Source of the DNA: Methylobacterium planeticum
GTDB lineage: Bacteria > Pseudomonadota > Alphaproteobacteria > Rhizobiales > Beijerinckiaceae
DNA: 64,000 bases
NCBI RefSeq assembly: GCF_008806345.1
Contig: NZ_VZZJ01000006.1
Location: forward strand, 217,925-281,924
Reading direction: 5' to 3'
Shown: piece after piece, positions 17,850-27,431 of the stretch
Position numbering within the stretch: the stretch's first letter is position 1
Layout: every line of letters begins with the position of its first letter
Notes under the pieces: model-generated
The model's input: the letters and a program-made list of their open reading frames with translations, nothing else
Databases searched by the model: none
What the model was told of the DNA's origin: nothing
Translations under genes and position numbers: made by a program

Positions 17850-18859
17850 ACCGCAAGGACCGGCTCGGCCGCCTCCGCCCGCTTGCGCCGAAAGCTCGCG
17901 GCAGCCTCCTCGGAGCGCCAGCACGCCGCCAGATGGGACGGACCGGCCGCGGCGAGCGGCGGCTCCTCTCGACGGCACCGCTCCTCGGCAAGGAAGCAAC
18001 GCGGCGCGAACGGGCAACCCGGCGGCCGGTTCGCGAGGTCGGGCGGGCTTCCCGGAATCGTGTCGAGCCGCGCACCCTTGGCGAGCGCCCCGTCCGCACG
18101 GCTGCGCAGCAGGCCGATCGTGTAGGGATGATGCGGATCGAGAACGATCTGCCGCGCCGTCCCGGTCTCGACGATGCGGCCCGCATACATCACGGCGATC
18201 CGGTCCGCGACCTCGACGGCCGCCCCGAGATCGTGGGTGACGAAGATGGTCGAGAGGCCGAGCTCCGCCTGCAGCTCCCGCAGGAGCAGCAGGATCTGGA
18301 TCTGCACGGTCGCGTCGAGGGCCGTGGTGGGCTCGTCGGCGAGCAGGACCTCGGGGCGGCAGGCCAAGGCCAGGGCGATCATCGCGCGCTGGCGCATGCC
18401 CCCGGACATCTCGTGCGGGTAGGCGTCGAGACGGCGCTCCGGGCTCGGAATGCGCACGCGCTCGAACATCTTCAGGGCGCGGACGCGAGCCTGGCCTGCG
18501 CTGACGCCCTCGTGTCGGCGGATCGATTCCGTGATCTGCTGGCCCACCGTGTAGACGGGATCGAAGGCAAGCAGAGGTTCTTGAAAGATCATCGAGACCG
18601 TTCCGCCGCGAAAGGCGGAGAGCTCCCGCTTCGACATGGTGAGGACGTCGCGTCCGGCCGCTTGGATACGGCCCTCGATGCGGCTGCGCTTCTCCGAATG
18701 GAGACGCAGGATGGCCCGCAGGGTCACGCTCTTGCCCGACCCCGATTCTCCGATCAGCGCGAGAGCCTGGCCCTTCTCCAGCACCAGATCGACGCCGTCC
18801 ACGGCGCGCACGGCACCGAAGGTGACCTTGAGGTTCTCGATGGCGACCGCGGCGTTCAT
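17846..18859 (-). CDS. Peptide/nickel-type ABC transporter ATPase (DppD/OppD-like)
   Basis: The 337-residue ATPase has Walker A GESGSGKS, signature MSGGMRQRAMIALAL and Walker B LLADEPTTALD, then the oligopeptide-family C-terminal extension with four-cysteine-like region (PPGCPFAPRCFLAEERC) that carries the [4Fe-4S]-like or structural cysteines of Opp/Dpp ATPases. It is the last gene of a five-gene importer operon; its ATG overlaps the preceding stop (ATGA). It energises uptake together with the second ATPase encoded just upstream. The exact substrate is undetermined. Confidence 0.92.
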   Translation of the reverse strand: MNAAVAIENLKVTFGAVRAVDGVDLVLEKGQALALIGESGSGKSVTLRAILRLHSEKRSRIEGRIQAAGRDVLTMSKRELSAFRGGTVSMIFQEPLLAFDPVYTVGQQITESIRRHEGVSAGQARVRALKMFERVRIPSPERRLDAYPHEMSGGMRQRAMIALALACRPEVLLADEPTTALDATVQIQILLLLRELQAELGLSTIFVTHDLGAAVEVADRIAVMYAGRIVETGTARQIVLDPHHPYTIGLLRSRADGALAKGARLDTIPGSPPDLANRPPGCPFAPRCFLAEERCRREEPPLAAAGPSHLAACWRSEEAAASFRRKRAEAAEPVLAV

Positions 18860-19899
18860 GCGGCCCTCGCGACGCTGAGGGAATGGCCCGAATTCGGCTG
18901 GCGCGCGAGGCAGGCCGCGCGGTGCGCCGGAGCCACGGGATCGAGCGGCGGCTCGGTCTCGGCGCAGACCGCCTCGGCGATGCGGCAGCGCGGATGGAAG
19001 CGGCAGCCCGGCGGCGGATCGATCGGGTTCGGAGGATCGCCCGCGAGCAGCGCCTCCTGCGTGCGCCGATCCGGGTCGAGGGAGGGCATGGAGGCGAGGA
19101 GGGCCTCCGTGTAGGGATGCGAGGGCCGCGACAGGACCGTGTCGGCGGGTCCGATCTCGGCGACGCGGCCGAGATACATCACCATCACGCGGTCGCAGAT
19201 GAAGCGGACCACGTTGAGATCGTGGCTGATGAACAGGTAGGTGAGGCCGAATTCCTGCTTGAGGTCGAGGAGGAGGTTCAACACCTGCGCCTCCACCGAC
19301 TTGTCGAGCGCGGAGACCGCCTCATCCAGGACGATGAGGCGCGGCTCGAGCGCAAGGGCGCGGGCGATGTTCACGCGCTGGCGCTGGCCGCCGGACAATT
19401 CGTGCGGATAGCGGCCGCCGAAGCGTTTCGGCTCGAGGCCGACGCGGGCGAGGAGGCCGCGCGAGCGCTCGGCGGCCTCGCGCGCGCCGATCCCGTTCAC
19501 CCGCGGGCCGAAGCTGATCGAGGCCTCGATCGTCATGCGCGGGTTGAGCGAGGCGTAGCTGTCCTGAAACACCATCTGGGTCTGGCGACGGAAGCTGCGC
19601 CACGGGAGGGCGCGGCCACCAACCGACTCTCCGTCGAACAGGATGTCGCCGGAATCACGCTCGGTCAGGCCCATCAGCAGGCGCGCCGTGGTCGACTTGC
19701 CGCAGCCGGACTCGCCGACGATGCCGAGGGTCTCACCCTTCAGAGCCTCGAAGCTGACGCCGTCGACGGCGCGCACCGCGCGGCCTTTCTTCTCGCCGAA
19801 ACCCTTCCGGATGGGGAAGTGCTTGACGAGGTCGGTGACGCTGAGCAGCGGTTGGGCCGGACCGCCACGGTCGCGGGGATCGATCACACCGACGCTCAT
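18856..19899 (-). CDS. Peptide/nickel-type ABC transporter ATPase (DppF/OppF-like)
   Basis: The 347-residue ATPase has Walker A GESGCGKS, the Opp-type VFQDSYASLNPRMT, signature LSGGQRQRVNIARAL and Walker B IVLDEAVSALD. The C-terminus has PPPGCRFHPRCRIAEAVC, the cysteine-containing extension of this family. Note VLDEAVSALD, where Ala replaces the usual Pro of DEP; this occurs in DppF homologues. The start at 19899 (MSVGVIDP) overlaps the permease stop by four bases (ATGA); an upstream frame extension shows no similarity. Confidence 0.92.
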   Translation of the reverse strand: MSVGVIDPRDRGGPAQPLLSVTDLVKHFPIRKGFGEKKGRAVRAVDGVSFEALKGETLGIVGESGCGKSTTARLLMGLTERDSGDILFDGESVGGRALPWRSFRRQTQMVFQDSYASLNPRMTIEASISFGPRVNGIGAREAAERSRGLLARVGLEPKRFGGRYPHELSGGQRQRVNIARALALEPRLIVLDEAVSALDKSVEAQVLNLLLDLKQEFGLTYLFISHDLNVVRFICDRVMVMYLGRVAEIGPADTVLSRPSHPYTEALLASMPSLDPDRRTQEALLAGDPPNPIDPPPGCRFHPRCRIAEAVCAETEPPLDPVAPAHRAACLARQPNSGHSLSVARAA

Positions 19900-20822
19900 T
19901 GGCGGATCTCCATCGCGGATCGCAATCCGTCTGAGAACAGGTTGAACGAGATCGAGACGATGAAGATCGCGAAGCCCGGCAGGGCCGCCACCATCGGGTT
20001 GACGTAGATCGCGGTGCGCAGCGTGTTGAGCATCAAGCCCCATTCGGGTTCGGGTGGACGCACTCCGAGGCCGAGGAACGACAGGCCGGAGGCGAGGATC
20101 ATCGACACGCTGATCAGGCTCGTGGCGTAGACGAAGATCGGGCCGAGGACGTTGCCGAGCACCTGCACCCGCACGATGGTGAAGGCGGAAGCCCCCGAGA
20201 GCTTGGCCGCGTCGACGTAGTCGCGCGCCCGGATCTGCGTCGTGACGCTCTCGGCGACGCGCGCGATCTGGGGCACGAACACGCAGGTGAGCGACACGAT
20301 GGCATTGAAGATGCCCGCCCCCAGCGCACCCGACAGGGCAATCGCCAGGAGCACGGAGGGAAAGGCGAAGAACACGTCGATGGTCCGCATCAGGATCGTG
20401 TTAATCCAGCCGCCGGCGTAGCCCGCCAGGATCCCGAGGCTCGAGCCGACCACGAAGGCGATCAGAACCGGCGTCACCCCCATGAACAGGGAGAGGCGTC
20501 CGCCCACCATCAGGCGGCTCAGCATGTCGCGGCCGAGTTCGTCCGAGCCGAGCCAGTAGGTGGAATCACCGATGGGCCTGAGGCGCCGCAGCATCGATCC
20601 CTTGTAGGGATCCATCGGGGTGATCCAGGGCGAGAACAGGGCGACGCCCACGACCAGGAGGATCACGGCGGCGGCTGCGAGTGCCACCGGATCGCGGGAA
20701 AGCTTGTGGCCGACATGACGCCAGTAGCCCCGGGAGGGCACGTAGGCCTCGGGCGAGACGCTCGGAAGCGGCGTGCCCTCGGCGAGTGCCGTGACGGCGG
20801 CGGCGGTGATCGGTGCAGCCAT
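19896..20822 (-). CDS. Peptide/nickel-type ABC transporter permease (DppC-like)
   Basis: The 308-residue membrane protein has the OppC/DppC N-terminal cytosolic segment, a first membrane helix (VALAAAAVILLVVGVALFSPWI), the periplasmic DPYKGSMLRRLRPIGDSTYWLGSDELGRD motif and the EAA loop region AAKLSGASAFTIVRVQVLGNVLGP. About six membrane segments are visible. It pairs with the DppB-like permease, whose stop is three bases upstream of this ATG. Confidence 0.92.
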   Translation of the reverse strand: MAAPITAAAVTALAEGTPLPSVSPEAYVPSRGYWRHVGHKLSRDPVALAAAAVILLVVGVALFSPWITPMDPYKGSMLRRLRPIGDSTYWLGSDELGRDMLSRLMVGGRLSLFMGVTPVLIAFVVGSSLGILAGYAGGWINTILMRTIDVFFAFPSVLLAIALSGALGAGIFNAIVSLTCVFVPQIARVAESVTTQIRARDYVDAAKLSGASAFTIVRVQVLGNVLGPIFVYATSLISVSMILASGLSFLGLGVRPPEPEWGLMLNTLRTAIYVNPMVAALPGFAIFIVSISFNLFSDGLRSAMEIRQ

Positions 20823-20825
20823 CGG

Positions 20826-21779
20826 TCAGGCCCGCTCGATGCGTGGATCGAGTGCGGTCTGCATCACGTCCACGATGAGGTTAAGAAGGACGAAGAACAT
20901 CGCCAGCACCAGGATCGAACCCTGGAGAAGGGGCAGGTCGCGCTGGAAGATCGCCGCGTTCAGGAGGAACCCGGTGCCGGGCCAGGCGAAGACCGTCTCG
21001 ATCAGGATCGAGCCTCCGAGGAGGTAGCCGAGTTGCAGACCCATGATCGCCAGCGCGGTCGGGGCGGCATTGCGCACGACGTGGCGGAACACACCGAACT
21101 CGGTCAGTCCCTTGGCGCGCAAAGCCTCGACGAAGTCCTGGCCGAGGATGTCGCCGACGAGCGCCCGCACGGTGCGGGCGATGATCCCCATCGGGATCAC
21201 CGACATCGTGAGGGCCGGCAGGATGATGTAGCGCAGGTGCTCGAAATCGGGGCGCCAGTTGCCCGAGCCGTCCGGGCCGGCGCCCGTCGGCGGCAGCCAG
21301 CCGAGATTGGCCGAGAACACGATGACCAGCACCATGCCGAGCCAGTAATGCGGGACACTTACTCCGAACACCGACACCATCGAAGCGAGCCGATCGAGGA
21401 TCGAGTTGCGGCGGTAACCCGCCACGAACCCGAACAGGGTTCCGAAGGTGAAGCCGATCAGCGTCGCCAGCGAGGCGAGGATCAGGCTGTTCACCACCGC
21501 CCGGCCGACCTCCGAGAGCACGGGGCGTCCGGTCGCGATCGAGTTGCCGAGGTCGCCGTGCAGCACCCGCCACAGCCAGATCGCGTATTGCACCGGCAAC
21601 GGCTTATCGAAGCCGTAGGCTGCCCGCATCTCGGCGATCGTCTCCTGGCTCGCATCGACCGGCAGGACCGCGCTCAGCGGATCCCCGGGCGCCAGATGGA
21701 CGAGGAGGAAGCAGACGAGGCTGACGCCGAGGGCGACCGGCGTGACGTAGACGAGTCGTTTCAGAATGTAGAACAGCAC
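20826..21779 (-). CDS. Peptide/nickel-type ABC transporter permease (DppB-like)
   Basis: The 317-residue protein begins with the typical LFYILKRLVYVTPVALGVSLVCFLLVHLAPGDP start of DppB-type permeases and has six membrane helices. The EAA-like loop EALRAKGLTEFGVFRHVVRNAAP contacts the ATPases. The start codon is GTG. It follows the substrate-binding protein gene after 113 bases and is almost contiguous with the DppC-like gene. Confidence 0.92.
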   Translation of the reverse strand: MLFYILKRLVYVTPVALGVSLVCFLLVHLAPGDPLSAVLPVDASQETIAEMRAAYGFDKPLPVQYAIWLWRVLHGDLGNSIATGRPVLSEVGRAVVNSLILASLATLIGFTFGTLFGFVAGYRRNSILDRLASMVSVFGVSVPHYWLGMVLVIVFSANLGWLPPTGAGPDGSGNWRPDFEHLRYIILPALTMSVIPMGIIARTVRALVGDILGQDFVEALRAKGLTEFGVFRHVVRNAAPTALAIMGLQLGYLLGGSILIETVFAWPGTGFLLNAAIFQRDLPLLQGSILVLAMFFVLLNLIVDVMQTALDPRIERA

Positions 21780-21892
21780 GGGGCGAACGGGCTCCTGCGG
21801 CCCGGCGCCGGTCCCACGGAGGCAGGATCGGTACCGGGCAGTTGCGGTGTCGCGGTCCTCTCACGCCGGGGGTCGCCCGGGGCGAGAGCGCG

Positions 21893-23527
21893 CTAGCGGG
21901 ACGGGCTCGCGATGGAGATCGGCGAGAAGTCCTGGAACCAGTTCTGAGCCTGCACGAAGCCCTTGACCTTCGGGCTCATCGCCCGCGGGTTCACGTCGTG
22001 CGTGATCATGATGAAGAGCGCATCGTCCACGAACTTCTCGTGGACCTTTTTCAAGACGGCGAGTTGCTGGGCCGGATCGAAGGCGTTGCGCACCTCGGCG
22101 AAGAGCTTGTCCATCTCGGGGTCGCAGTGATAGCCCCAGTTGGTGCCGGCCGGCGGCGTCAGATCACATTGCAGGTGGCGGATGAAGGCCGTGAAGGGAT
22201 CCTGGATGAAGTAGGAATAGTTCATCCCCGTCGCACCGCGCGCCATGTCGGACTTGGCGCCGGCCCGCCAGATGTTGATGAGCGTGTTCCACTCCACCAC
22301 CTCGAACGAGATCTCGATCCCGACCTCGGCGAGGCTCTGCTGCACGAACTCGTTCATCGGCAAGGGTTGCATCTGGCCCGAACCGGACGCCGAGATGAGG
22401 ATCTTGGTCTTCAGCGGCTTGCCCGGCCCGTAGCCGGCCTCGGCCAGGAGTTTCTTGGCCGCCTCCGGGTCGTAGCCCGGCTTGAAGCTCGGGCTGCCGA
22501 ACCATTGATGCCCCGGAGGCATGAAGCCCTGGGCGGGGATCGCGAGGCCGCCGAGTAACTCCTTCAGGCCTTCGCGGTCGATGGCGAGGTTGGCGGCCTT
22601 GCGCACCCGGACATCGTTCCAGGGCGAGCCCGGCACGCGCGAGAGATGCCAGGTCCAGTTATGCGGGTAGCTGTTCGTGACGATCTGGAATCCGGCACCC
22701 TTGAGGGACGCGACCGCGTCGGGCGCGGGCGCCTCGATCCAGTCGACCTGGCCGGAGCGCAGCGCGGCCACGCGGGCATTGGCCTCGGGCAGGGGCACGA
22801 GCACGAGCTTGTCGAGCTTGGGCACGCGGGGTTTGTCCCAGTACTCCTTGTTCGGCAGCATTTCGGCGCGCTCGCGCGGAGCGAACAGGCTGAGCTTCCA
22901 GGGACCCGTGCCGGAGGGCGTCTTGGCGAAGGCCTCCCAGCTCTTGCCGAGCTTCTCCCATTGCGCGGGCGAGGAGATCATCACCCAGGCGATCTGGTAG
23001 GGCAGGGTGGCATCCGGCGCCTTGGTCTTGATCTCGACCGTCAGCGGATCGATCACGCGGTAGCTCGCCACCGCCGGGATACGCGAGCGGCCCTGGGCCG
23101 ATTGGCGCGGATCGAATTGCGGGACATCGTTCTTCAGCAGCTTATCGAGGTTCCACACCACCGCGTCCGCGGTGAAATCCGATCCGTCGTGGAATTTCAC
23201 GCCATCACGGAGCTTGAAGGTCCAGAGCGTCTTGTCGTTGGCGTCCACCGTCCAACCTGTGGCGAGGCCGGGCGCGAGATCGGAGGGCTTCGTCGCGCTC
23301 GACAGGTCCCAGTTCACGAGCCCGTCATAGACGGTGTAGCCCATGAACCGCATGCCCTCGCCGCCGTTGTCGGCCTGACCGGTCGTCAGCGGGATGTCCG
23401 ACGCGGTCATGCCGATCCGAAGCACGCCTTGCGCGACGGCCGGCACGGCCGCGACAGAGAGTGCCGTGGCGAGCGCGAGGCGCAGCCCGAGCGAGTGACC
23501 GAACCGATTCCGAGATTGAGCCCGCAT
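21893..23527 (-). CDS. Peptide/nickel-type ABC transporter substrate-binding protein
   Basis: The 544-residue protein is a family-5 (SBP_bac_5) extracellular solute receptor. A signal peptide runs to about residue 33 ([19 protein letters not shown]). The mature part has the family signatures [29 protein letters not shown] and YNKEYW-like segments, and the C-terminal [11 protein letters not shown]. It captures its ligand in the periplasm for the DppBCDF-like membrane complex. Ligand may be a di/oligopeptide, glutathione or an opine; the sequence does not decide. The start at 23527 is chosen for the twin-basic signal peptide; an in-frame ATG at 23629 adds a non-similar leader. Confidence 0.9.
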   Translation of the reverse strand: MRAQSRNRFGHSLGLRLALATALSVAAVPAVAQGVLRIGMTASDIPLTTGQADNGGEGMRFMGYTVYDGLVNWDLSSATKPSDLAPGLATGWTVDANDKTLWTFKLRDGVKFHDGSDFTADAVVWNLDKLLKNDVPQFDPRQSAQGRSRIPAVASYRVIDPLTVEIKTKAPDATLPYQIAWVMISSPAQWEKLGKSWEAFAKTPSGTGPWKLSLFAPRERAEMLPNKEYWDKPRVPKLDKLVLVPLPEANARVAALRSGQVDWIEAPAPDAVASLKGAGFQIVTNSYPHNWTWHLSRVPGSPWNDVRVRKAANLAIDREGLKELLGGLAIPAQGFMPPGHQWFGSPSFKPGYDPEAAKKLLAEAGYGPGKPLKTKILISASGSGQMQPLPMNEFVQQSLAEVGIEISFEVVEWNTLINIWRAGAKSDMARGATGMNYSYFIQDPFTAFIRHLQCDLTPPAGTNWGYHCDPEMDKLFAEVRNAFDPAQQLAVLKKVHEKFVDDALFIMITHDVNPRAMSPKVKGFVQAQNWFQDFSPISIASPSR

Positions 23528-23956
23528 ACCGAAAAGCCGTCCCCTGAGGTCCCGTGGCCGCTCCTTGGTGGAGGGCGCTTCCGGGTCGGCGTCCTGTATG
23601 CAAGCTCGCGGCCACACAGTAGCGGGCACGCACGGGCGGACCGATCCGATGTCGGATCAACGAGGCTAAGTTACGACAAGATCATGTGTTTCTTGGACCC
23701 GATCTCAGCGCGGCATCGATTACCCGTCGGTCCTGCGAGCAGTCGTGGCAGATCCTCAGCGGCCCCGTGCGTCGATCGAAATTCCCAGGGCCTGGAAGTC
23801 GTGTCACCCAATTCCAGGGCGACCGGAACTGCCCGAGCGGTGTTGACACCGTCGCTGAAGGAGGCCCGAAACTCGCAAGCTCAGGGCGAGCGGTCGCCTT
23901 GCTCTTTCCTGGCCAAGCCCGAACGCTGGCGGGCCCGCGCGGCTCCGGAGAACCTC
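23528..23956. other. Intergenic spacer between divergent importer and AtzH-like gene
   Basis: About 430 bases with no supported gene. It must contain the importer promoter on the minus strand. A TTGACA lies at about 23845 on the plus strand, but no convincing -10 follows it. A long open frame on the plus strand here is non-coding in appearance. Confidence 0.4.
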
Positions 23957-24358
23957 ATGCAGATCGATGACCCCACGGTGAAGGCCGAAGTCGAGGCGGC
24001 TTTTCGCGCCTACGAGCAGGCCCTCGTGACGAACGACGTGGCGACCCTCGAAGCCCTCTTCCACGACGATCCCCGCACGATCCGCTACGGAGCCGGCGAG
24101 AATCTCTATGGAATGGACGCGATTCGCGCGTTCCGACGCGCCCGCTCGCCGGCAGGTCTTGAGCGGCAGCTTGTCCGAACCGTCATCACCACCTACGGCC
24201 AGGACTCCGCGAGCGCGATGACCCTGTTCACGCGTCGCGGTGCGCCCGGTCGGATCGGGCGCCAGAGTCAAACCTGGATGCGTTTTTCGGATGGCTGGAA
24301 AGTCGTCGCGGCCCATGTCAGCCTCATCGAGGATGCTGATGCTGGAGTTGGCGCGTGA
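23957..24358 (+). CDS. AtzH-like protein (DUF3225, NTF2/SnoaL fold)
   Basis: The 133-residue protein begins [16 protein letters not shown] and has [26 protein letters not shown] and [18 protein letters not shown], matching the AtzH/DUF3225 group of SnoaL-like folds. Relatives are encoded beside amidases such as AtzE of the cyanuric acid pathway; the role there is as an accessory protein. Here no amidase is next to it; the nearest neighbours are the ABC importer (divergent) and a hypothetical gene. GGAG lies a few bases upstream of the ATG. A link to import of an amide-containing compound is a guess from context. Confidence 0.75.
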   Translation: MQIDDPTVKAEVEAAFRAYEQALVTNDVATLEALFHDDPRTIRYGAGENLYGMDAIRAFRRARSPAGLERQLVRTVITTYGQDSASAMTLFTRRGAPGRIGRQSQTWMRFSDGWKVVAAHVSLIEDADAGVGA

Positions 24359-24427
24359 TCCCTCGAAGCCGGTCCCGCAGGGACGCGTTCGGCGCCTCCA
24401 AACCGCGGAGCGAGACCTCGCCGCCCC

Positions 24428-24865
24428 TCAGCTGATCGGCGTGCCGGGCTCCGCCTTCATCCGTTCGGTCGTGGTGTAGAGGGCCGCGCCGCAAGCGGCC
24501 GCGTCGACGGGGGTGAGGCGCAGGACGAGCTCCGCTCCGCCGAGCAGGCCGAGGATGAGGGCCGGCATGCCGCTCGCGTCGAATGTGCCCGATTTCCAGG
24601 CAGTCACGGGCAGTTCAGCCTGCACGATCACCTCACCCGGCTCCAGAATCTGCGCCTCGCGGCTGTAGAGTGCACTCGCGGCGAGCAGCGACGTTCCGAG
24701 CTGGGCGGCAAGAGCGGGAGAAACGTCCATCATCACGATCTGCGAGCCGGTGTTCAGGCGCAGACTCGGCAGACCGTTCGGGCCCGCGATCACGCTCAGG
24801 CTCGGCGTTGCGATCCTGCCGTCGTTTTGAGCACTCGGGATCGCATCGGGGCCGGCATCCGTCAT
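24428..24865 (-). CDS. Hypothetical protein (145 aa)
   Basis: No family is recognised. The protein begins MTDAGPDAIPSAQND and is fairly hydrophobic in its middle (PALAAQLGTSLLAASALYSREAQIL) without a clear membrane helix or signal peptide. The start at ATG 24865 is preceded by AGAGGATG, a fair ribosome-binding site; an upstream in-frame ATG at 24898 exists. The pattern of short beta-like stretches (VIVQAELPVTAWKSG, AELVLRLTPVD) hints at an all-beta or PilZ-like domain, but this is only impression. It lies next to the exopolysaccharide locus, on the same strand as the GH5 gene. Confidence 0.6.
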   Translation of the reverse strand: MTDAGPDAIPSAQNDGRIATPSLSVIAGPNGLPSLRLNTGSQIVMMDVSPALAAQLGTSLLAASALYSREAQILEPGEVIVQAELPVTAWKSGTFDASGMPALILGLLGGAELVLRLTPVDAAACGAALYTTTERMKAEPGTPIS

Positions 24866-24937
24866 GAGCACATCCTCTCGCGCGACGGCTTCTGCCACGT
24901 TCGGCGAAGCGACGCCAACCGACGGATTGTCCCGAGT

Positions 24938-26170
24938 TCAAGGTCGATGCGGCGCGGCCTCCATGCGCCGCAGGCCGAGACCTCGCGCGACGATCGGGTC
25001 GAGCCCGGGTCCGACCTCGTTGCGGGCCAGCGCGAAACCGCCGGAGCCGCGATAGGTGAAGGCCGACCACGCGAACCCCTTCGCTTCGGCAAGCTCGCGC
25101 ATGTCGCGGAACCAGCGCTCCCGCTCCGCCTGCTGCGCGGCTCCCGTGCTCGCGGGCGTCAGACGCGCACCGAACTCGCCGAGCAGGATCCGTTGCGGCG
25201 CGATGGTCCGGCTGCGTGCCCATTCACCGACCTCGTCGAAAACCTTCGCGAGGGCGCCGCGGTCGAAACCCGAGCGCTGGTAGCTCTCGAGCTGGCGCGT
25301 CGCGGTCGCCAGCGCTGCCGGCTTCGCGTCGGCCTTCATGTCCGATTGCGCGATGATGCGGCTCATCGCGTCCAAGCTCTCATTCAGCGGCCGCGCGCGA
25401 GCCGGATATGGTACGTCGGCAAGCAGAGCGGCGGCGTTCCACGACGCCCCCTGATGCGTGAACTGAAACGGATCATAGGCGTGGAAGGTGTAGAGGACGG
25501 CTGGATCGTCGGCGAATGGCCTTGTATCCATGCCGGTGAGGCCGGAAACCGCGTTCTGGTTTCCGCCGCCAAGAACCAGCGACAGGCGCGGCGCCCGGCT
25601 CCGCGCGGCCTTGTAGGCAGCCTCCAGCATCGGCTGCCACGCCGCCGACCCGATCGTCGGCTCGTTCATCAGCTCAAGCGCGACCTTCTCGGACTTGATC
25701 TCGGTGAGGAGGCCTGCGATGCGCGAGACGAGGCCGAGATAGGCCTGGAAGCCCGAGCTGCGCGAGCTCACGGTCAACGCCTGGGACTCGTAGTCGGGGT
25801 GAAGATCACTCGGGTGCAGGTCGACGATCACTCCGAGCCCCGCCGCGAGAAAGCCCCGGACCGTATCGATCAGGAAGCGGTCCGCCCAATCGCGCTTCCA
25901 TCCGGTGAATTGCAGGTAAGGCCCGGGATCGAGCGCGAGGCGCACGAAATCGAGGCCAGCGTCGGTCAAGCGGCGCATCTCGGCGGGCGGCATGGTTCGG
26001 TCCGCACCCGCAAAGGGCGGAAAGGCGAAGGCCCGGTCCGGGCCGACCTCCGCCCAGGCAAGGATGTGCGAGATGCCGATGCCGCGGTGAAACGGCACGC
26101 TCTCGGCGGCGAGGACCGGTCCGCCGACGAGATAGGCCGCGATCCAGATCGCCGGGAGACGCCGCCTCAT
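24938..26170 (-). CDS. Secreted glycoside hydrolase family 5 (endoglucanase-type)
   Basis: The 410-residue protein has a signal peptide (to about residue 22, VGGPVLAAES) and a GH5 (beta/alpha)8 barrel. The acid/base glutamate is in LELMNEP (Glu170), and the nucleophile in LLGEFGA (Glu332); FHAYDPF and a catalytic-loop His/Tyr are in place. It probably cuts a beta-glycan in the periplasm or outside the cell, trimming the polymer made by this locus. Its ATG overlaps the stop of the deacetylase gene (ATGA), so the two are coupled. Confidence 0.88.
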   Translation of the reverse strand: MRRRLPAIWIAAYLVGGPVLAAESVPFHRGIGISHILAWAEVGPDRAFAFPPFAGADRTMPPAEMRRLTDAGLDFVRLALDPGPYLQFTGWKRDWADRFLIDTVRGFLAAGLGVIVDLHPSDLHPDYESQALTVSSRSSGFQAYLGLVSRIAGLLTEIKSEKVALELMNEPTIGSAAWQPMLEAAYKAARSRAPRLSLVLGGGNQNAVSGLTGMDTRPFADDPAVLYTFHAYDPFQFTHQGASWNAAALLADVPYPARARPLNESLDAMSRIIAQSDMKADAKPAALATATRQLESYQRSGFDRGALAKVFDEVGEWARSRTIAPQRILLGEFGARLTPASTGAAQQAERERWFRDMRELAEAKGFAWSAFTYRGSGGFALARNEVGPGLDPIVARGLGLRRMEAAPHRP

Positions 26171-27228
26171 CGGGAGGCGCTGGGCTCACGGCCGCTCAGC
26201 ATATGCGCCACCGGCGGCCCGAACTTGGTGCGAACCGCCCGGTAGAACCCACCGACCTTGCAGGACAGCGTCGAGGGCGTGTCGGTGCTGGCGAGGGTCT
26301 CGCGCGGCAGGGCGTGCAGATGCCGGAGGTGATCGGAGAATACGGCCCCGTGCCGGGTGGTCACGGCGGTCTCGAAACCGAGTTCCTTGGCAAGCTTGGC
26401 CTCCCGGATGCCGCAGGCGCGCGGGTTGCCGAACGGATAGGCGAAGTGGCGCACCGGCCGATCGAGCATCAGTTCGAGAAAGCTGCGGTTCTCGGCCATC
26501 TCGCTGCGCGCCGCGTCCTCCGGGGCGAGCGCCAGATTGATATGCGTCGTTCCATGCGCGCCGATCGTCACCAAGGGGTGATCGGCAAACCGCCGGATCT
26601 GATCGCGCGTCAGCCCTTCTTTCAGAACGAGTGAGGCGATGTCGATGTCGGACAGGGCGATCAGGCTCCGGATCAAGGGCAGGAGCATGTAATCGTCGTG
26701 GACGAGCCGCTCGATCTCGATATAGGTCGCGACCTTCGCGGCCCGGCTCTCGCACGTGAAGCTGCGCCCGATACTCGGGAGGGTGATCGTGTCGCGCCTG
26801 CGGATCAGCTCCGCCAAGCCGAGCCACCAGGCATCGATTTCGCCCGTCATCATGCCGGTGGTGACGTAGACGGTGAACGGCGCGCCGTGCCGCTCCATCA
26901 CCGGAAGCGCGTGGACGAGATTGTCCGCGAACCCGTCGTCGAACGTGAAGGCTGCAAACCGGCCAGGCGCCCCGGACTGGAGGCGGCGAACCGCCTCATC
27001 CAGGCTGACGAAGTCCACACCGAGCCTGCGCAAGAAGCCCAAGGCCGCATCGAGGCGGGAGACCGGGCACCGCAGGCTCGCGTCGGGATGAAAAGTACCG
27101 TCCGGGACAACGGAATGGAGCATGAAGAGCGTGCCAGCTCCGCCGTAACGCTGGGAGAGGGCGCGCGCCAAGCCGCTCCGATGCGCTATGATCGGCAGAC
27201 CGGTCTTCAGCAGCGCGCGCGCATCCAT
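26167..27228 (-). CDS. Polysaccharide deacetylase (NodB/CE4-type)
   Basis: The 353-residue protein has the CE4 signature TFDDG (residues 95-99), with the metal-binding Asp pair, and downstream GAHGTTHINL for the His-x3-His ligand site, and HFAYPFGNPRACG. It probably removes N- or O-acetyl groups from an exopolysaccharide. It lacks an evident signal peptide, though MDARALLKTGLPIIAHRSG leads a hydrophobic start. First gene of a minus-strand pair with the GH5 hydrolase. Confidence 0.9.
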   Translation of the reverse strand: MDARALLKTGLPIIAHRSGLARALSQRYGGAGTLFMLHSVVPDGTFHPDASLRCPVSRLDAALGFLRRLGVDFVSLDEAVRRLQSGAPGRFAAFTFDDGFADNLVHALPVMERHGAPFTVYVTTGMMTGEIDAWWLGLAELIRRRDTITLPSIGRSFTCESRAAKVATYIEIERLVHDDYMLLPLIRSLIALSDIDIASLVLKEGLTRDQIRRFADHPLVTIGAHGTTHINLALAPEDAARSEMAENRSFLELMLDRPVRHFAYPFGNPRACGIREAKLAKELGFETAVTTRHGAVFSDHLRHLHALPRETLASTDTPSTLSCKVGGFYRAVRTKFGPPVAHMLSGREPSASR

Positions 27229-27431
27229 CTCGGTCGTTCCCCAACGCTTTCATTCTGAACCGGCCGACCCCAGCCGAACTGTTAAGGATATCGGCTTCCA
27301 GCAGTCCGTCTTCAGCTGCGAACGAACGAAAGTGCCTGTTCAATCCCCTGAACTTATACGAAGTGGTTCCCGGACACCAAGTCTTCATCGAAACACGGTA
27401 AAACCACGGCCTTTTCCATCGGACCCTATCT

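Noticed and set aside
15905..19114. Long open frame on the plus strand across the ligase and transporter genes
   Set aside because: It overlaps well-supported genes on both strands and reads as Arg/Gly/Pro-rich shadow sequence.
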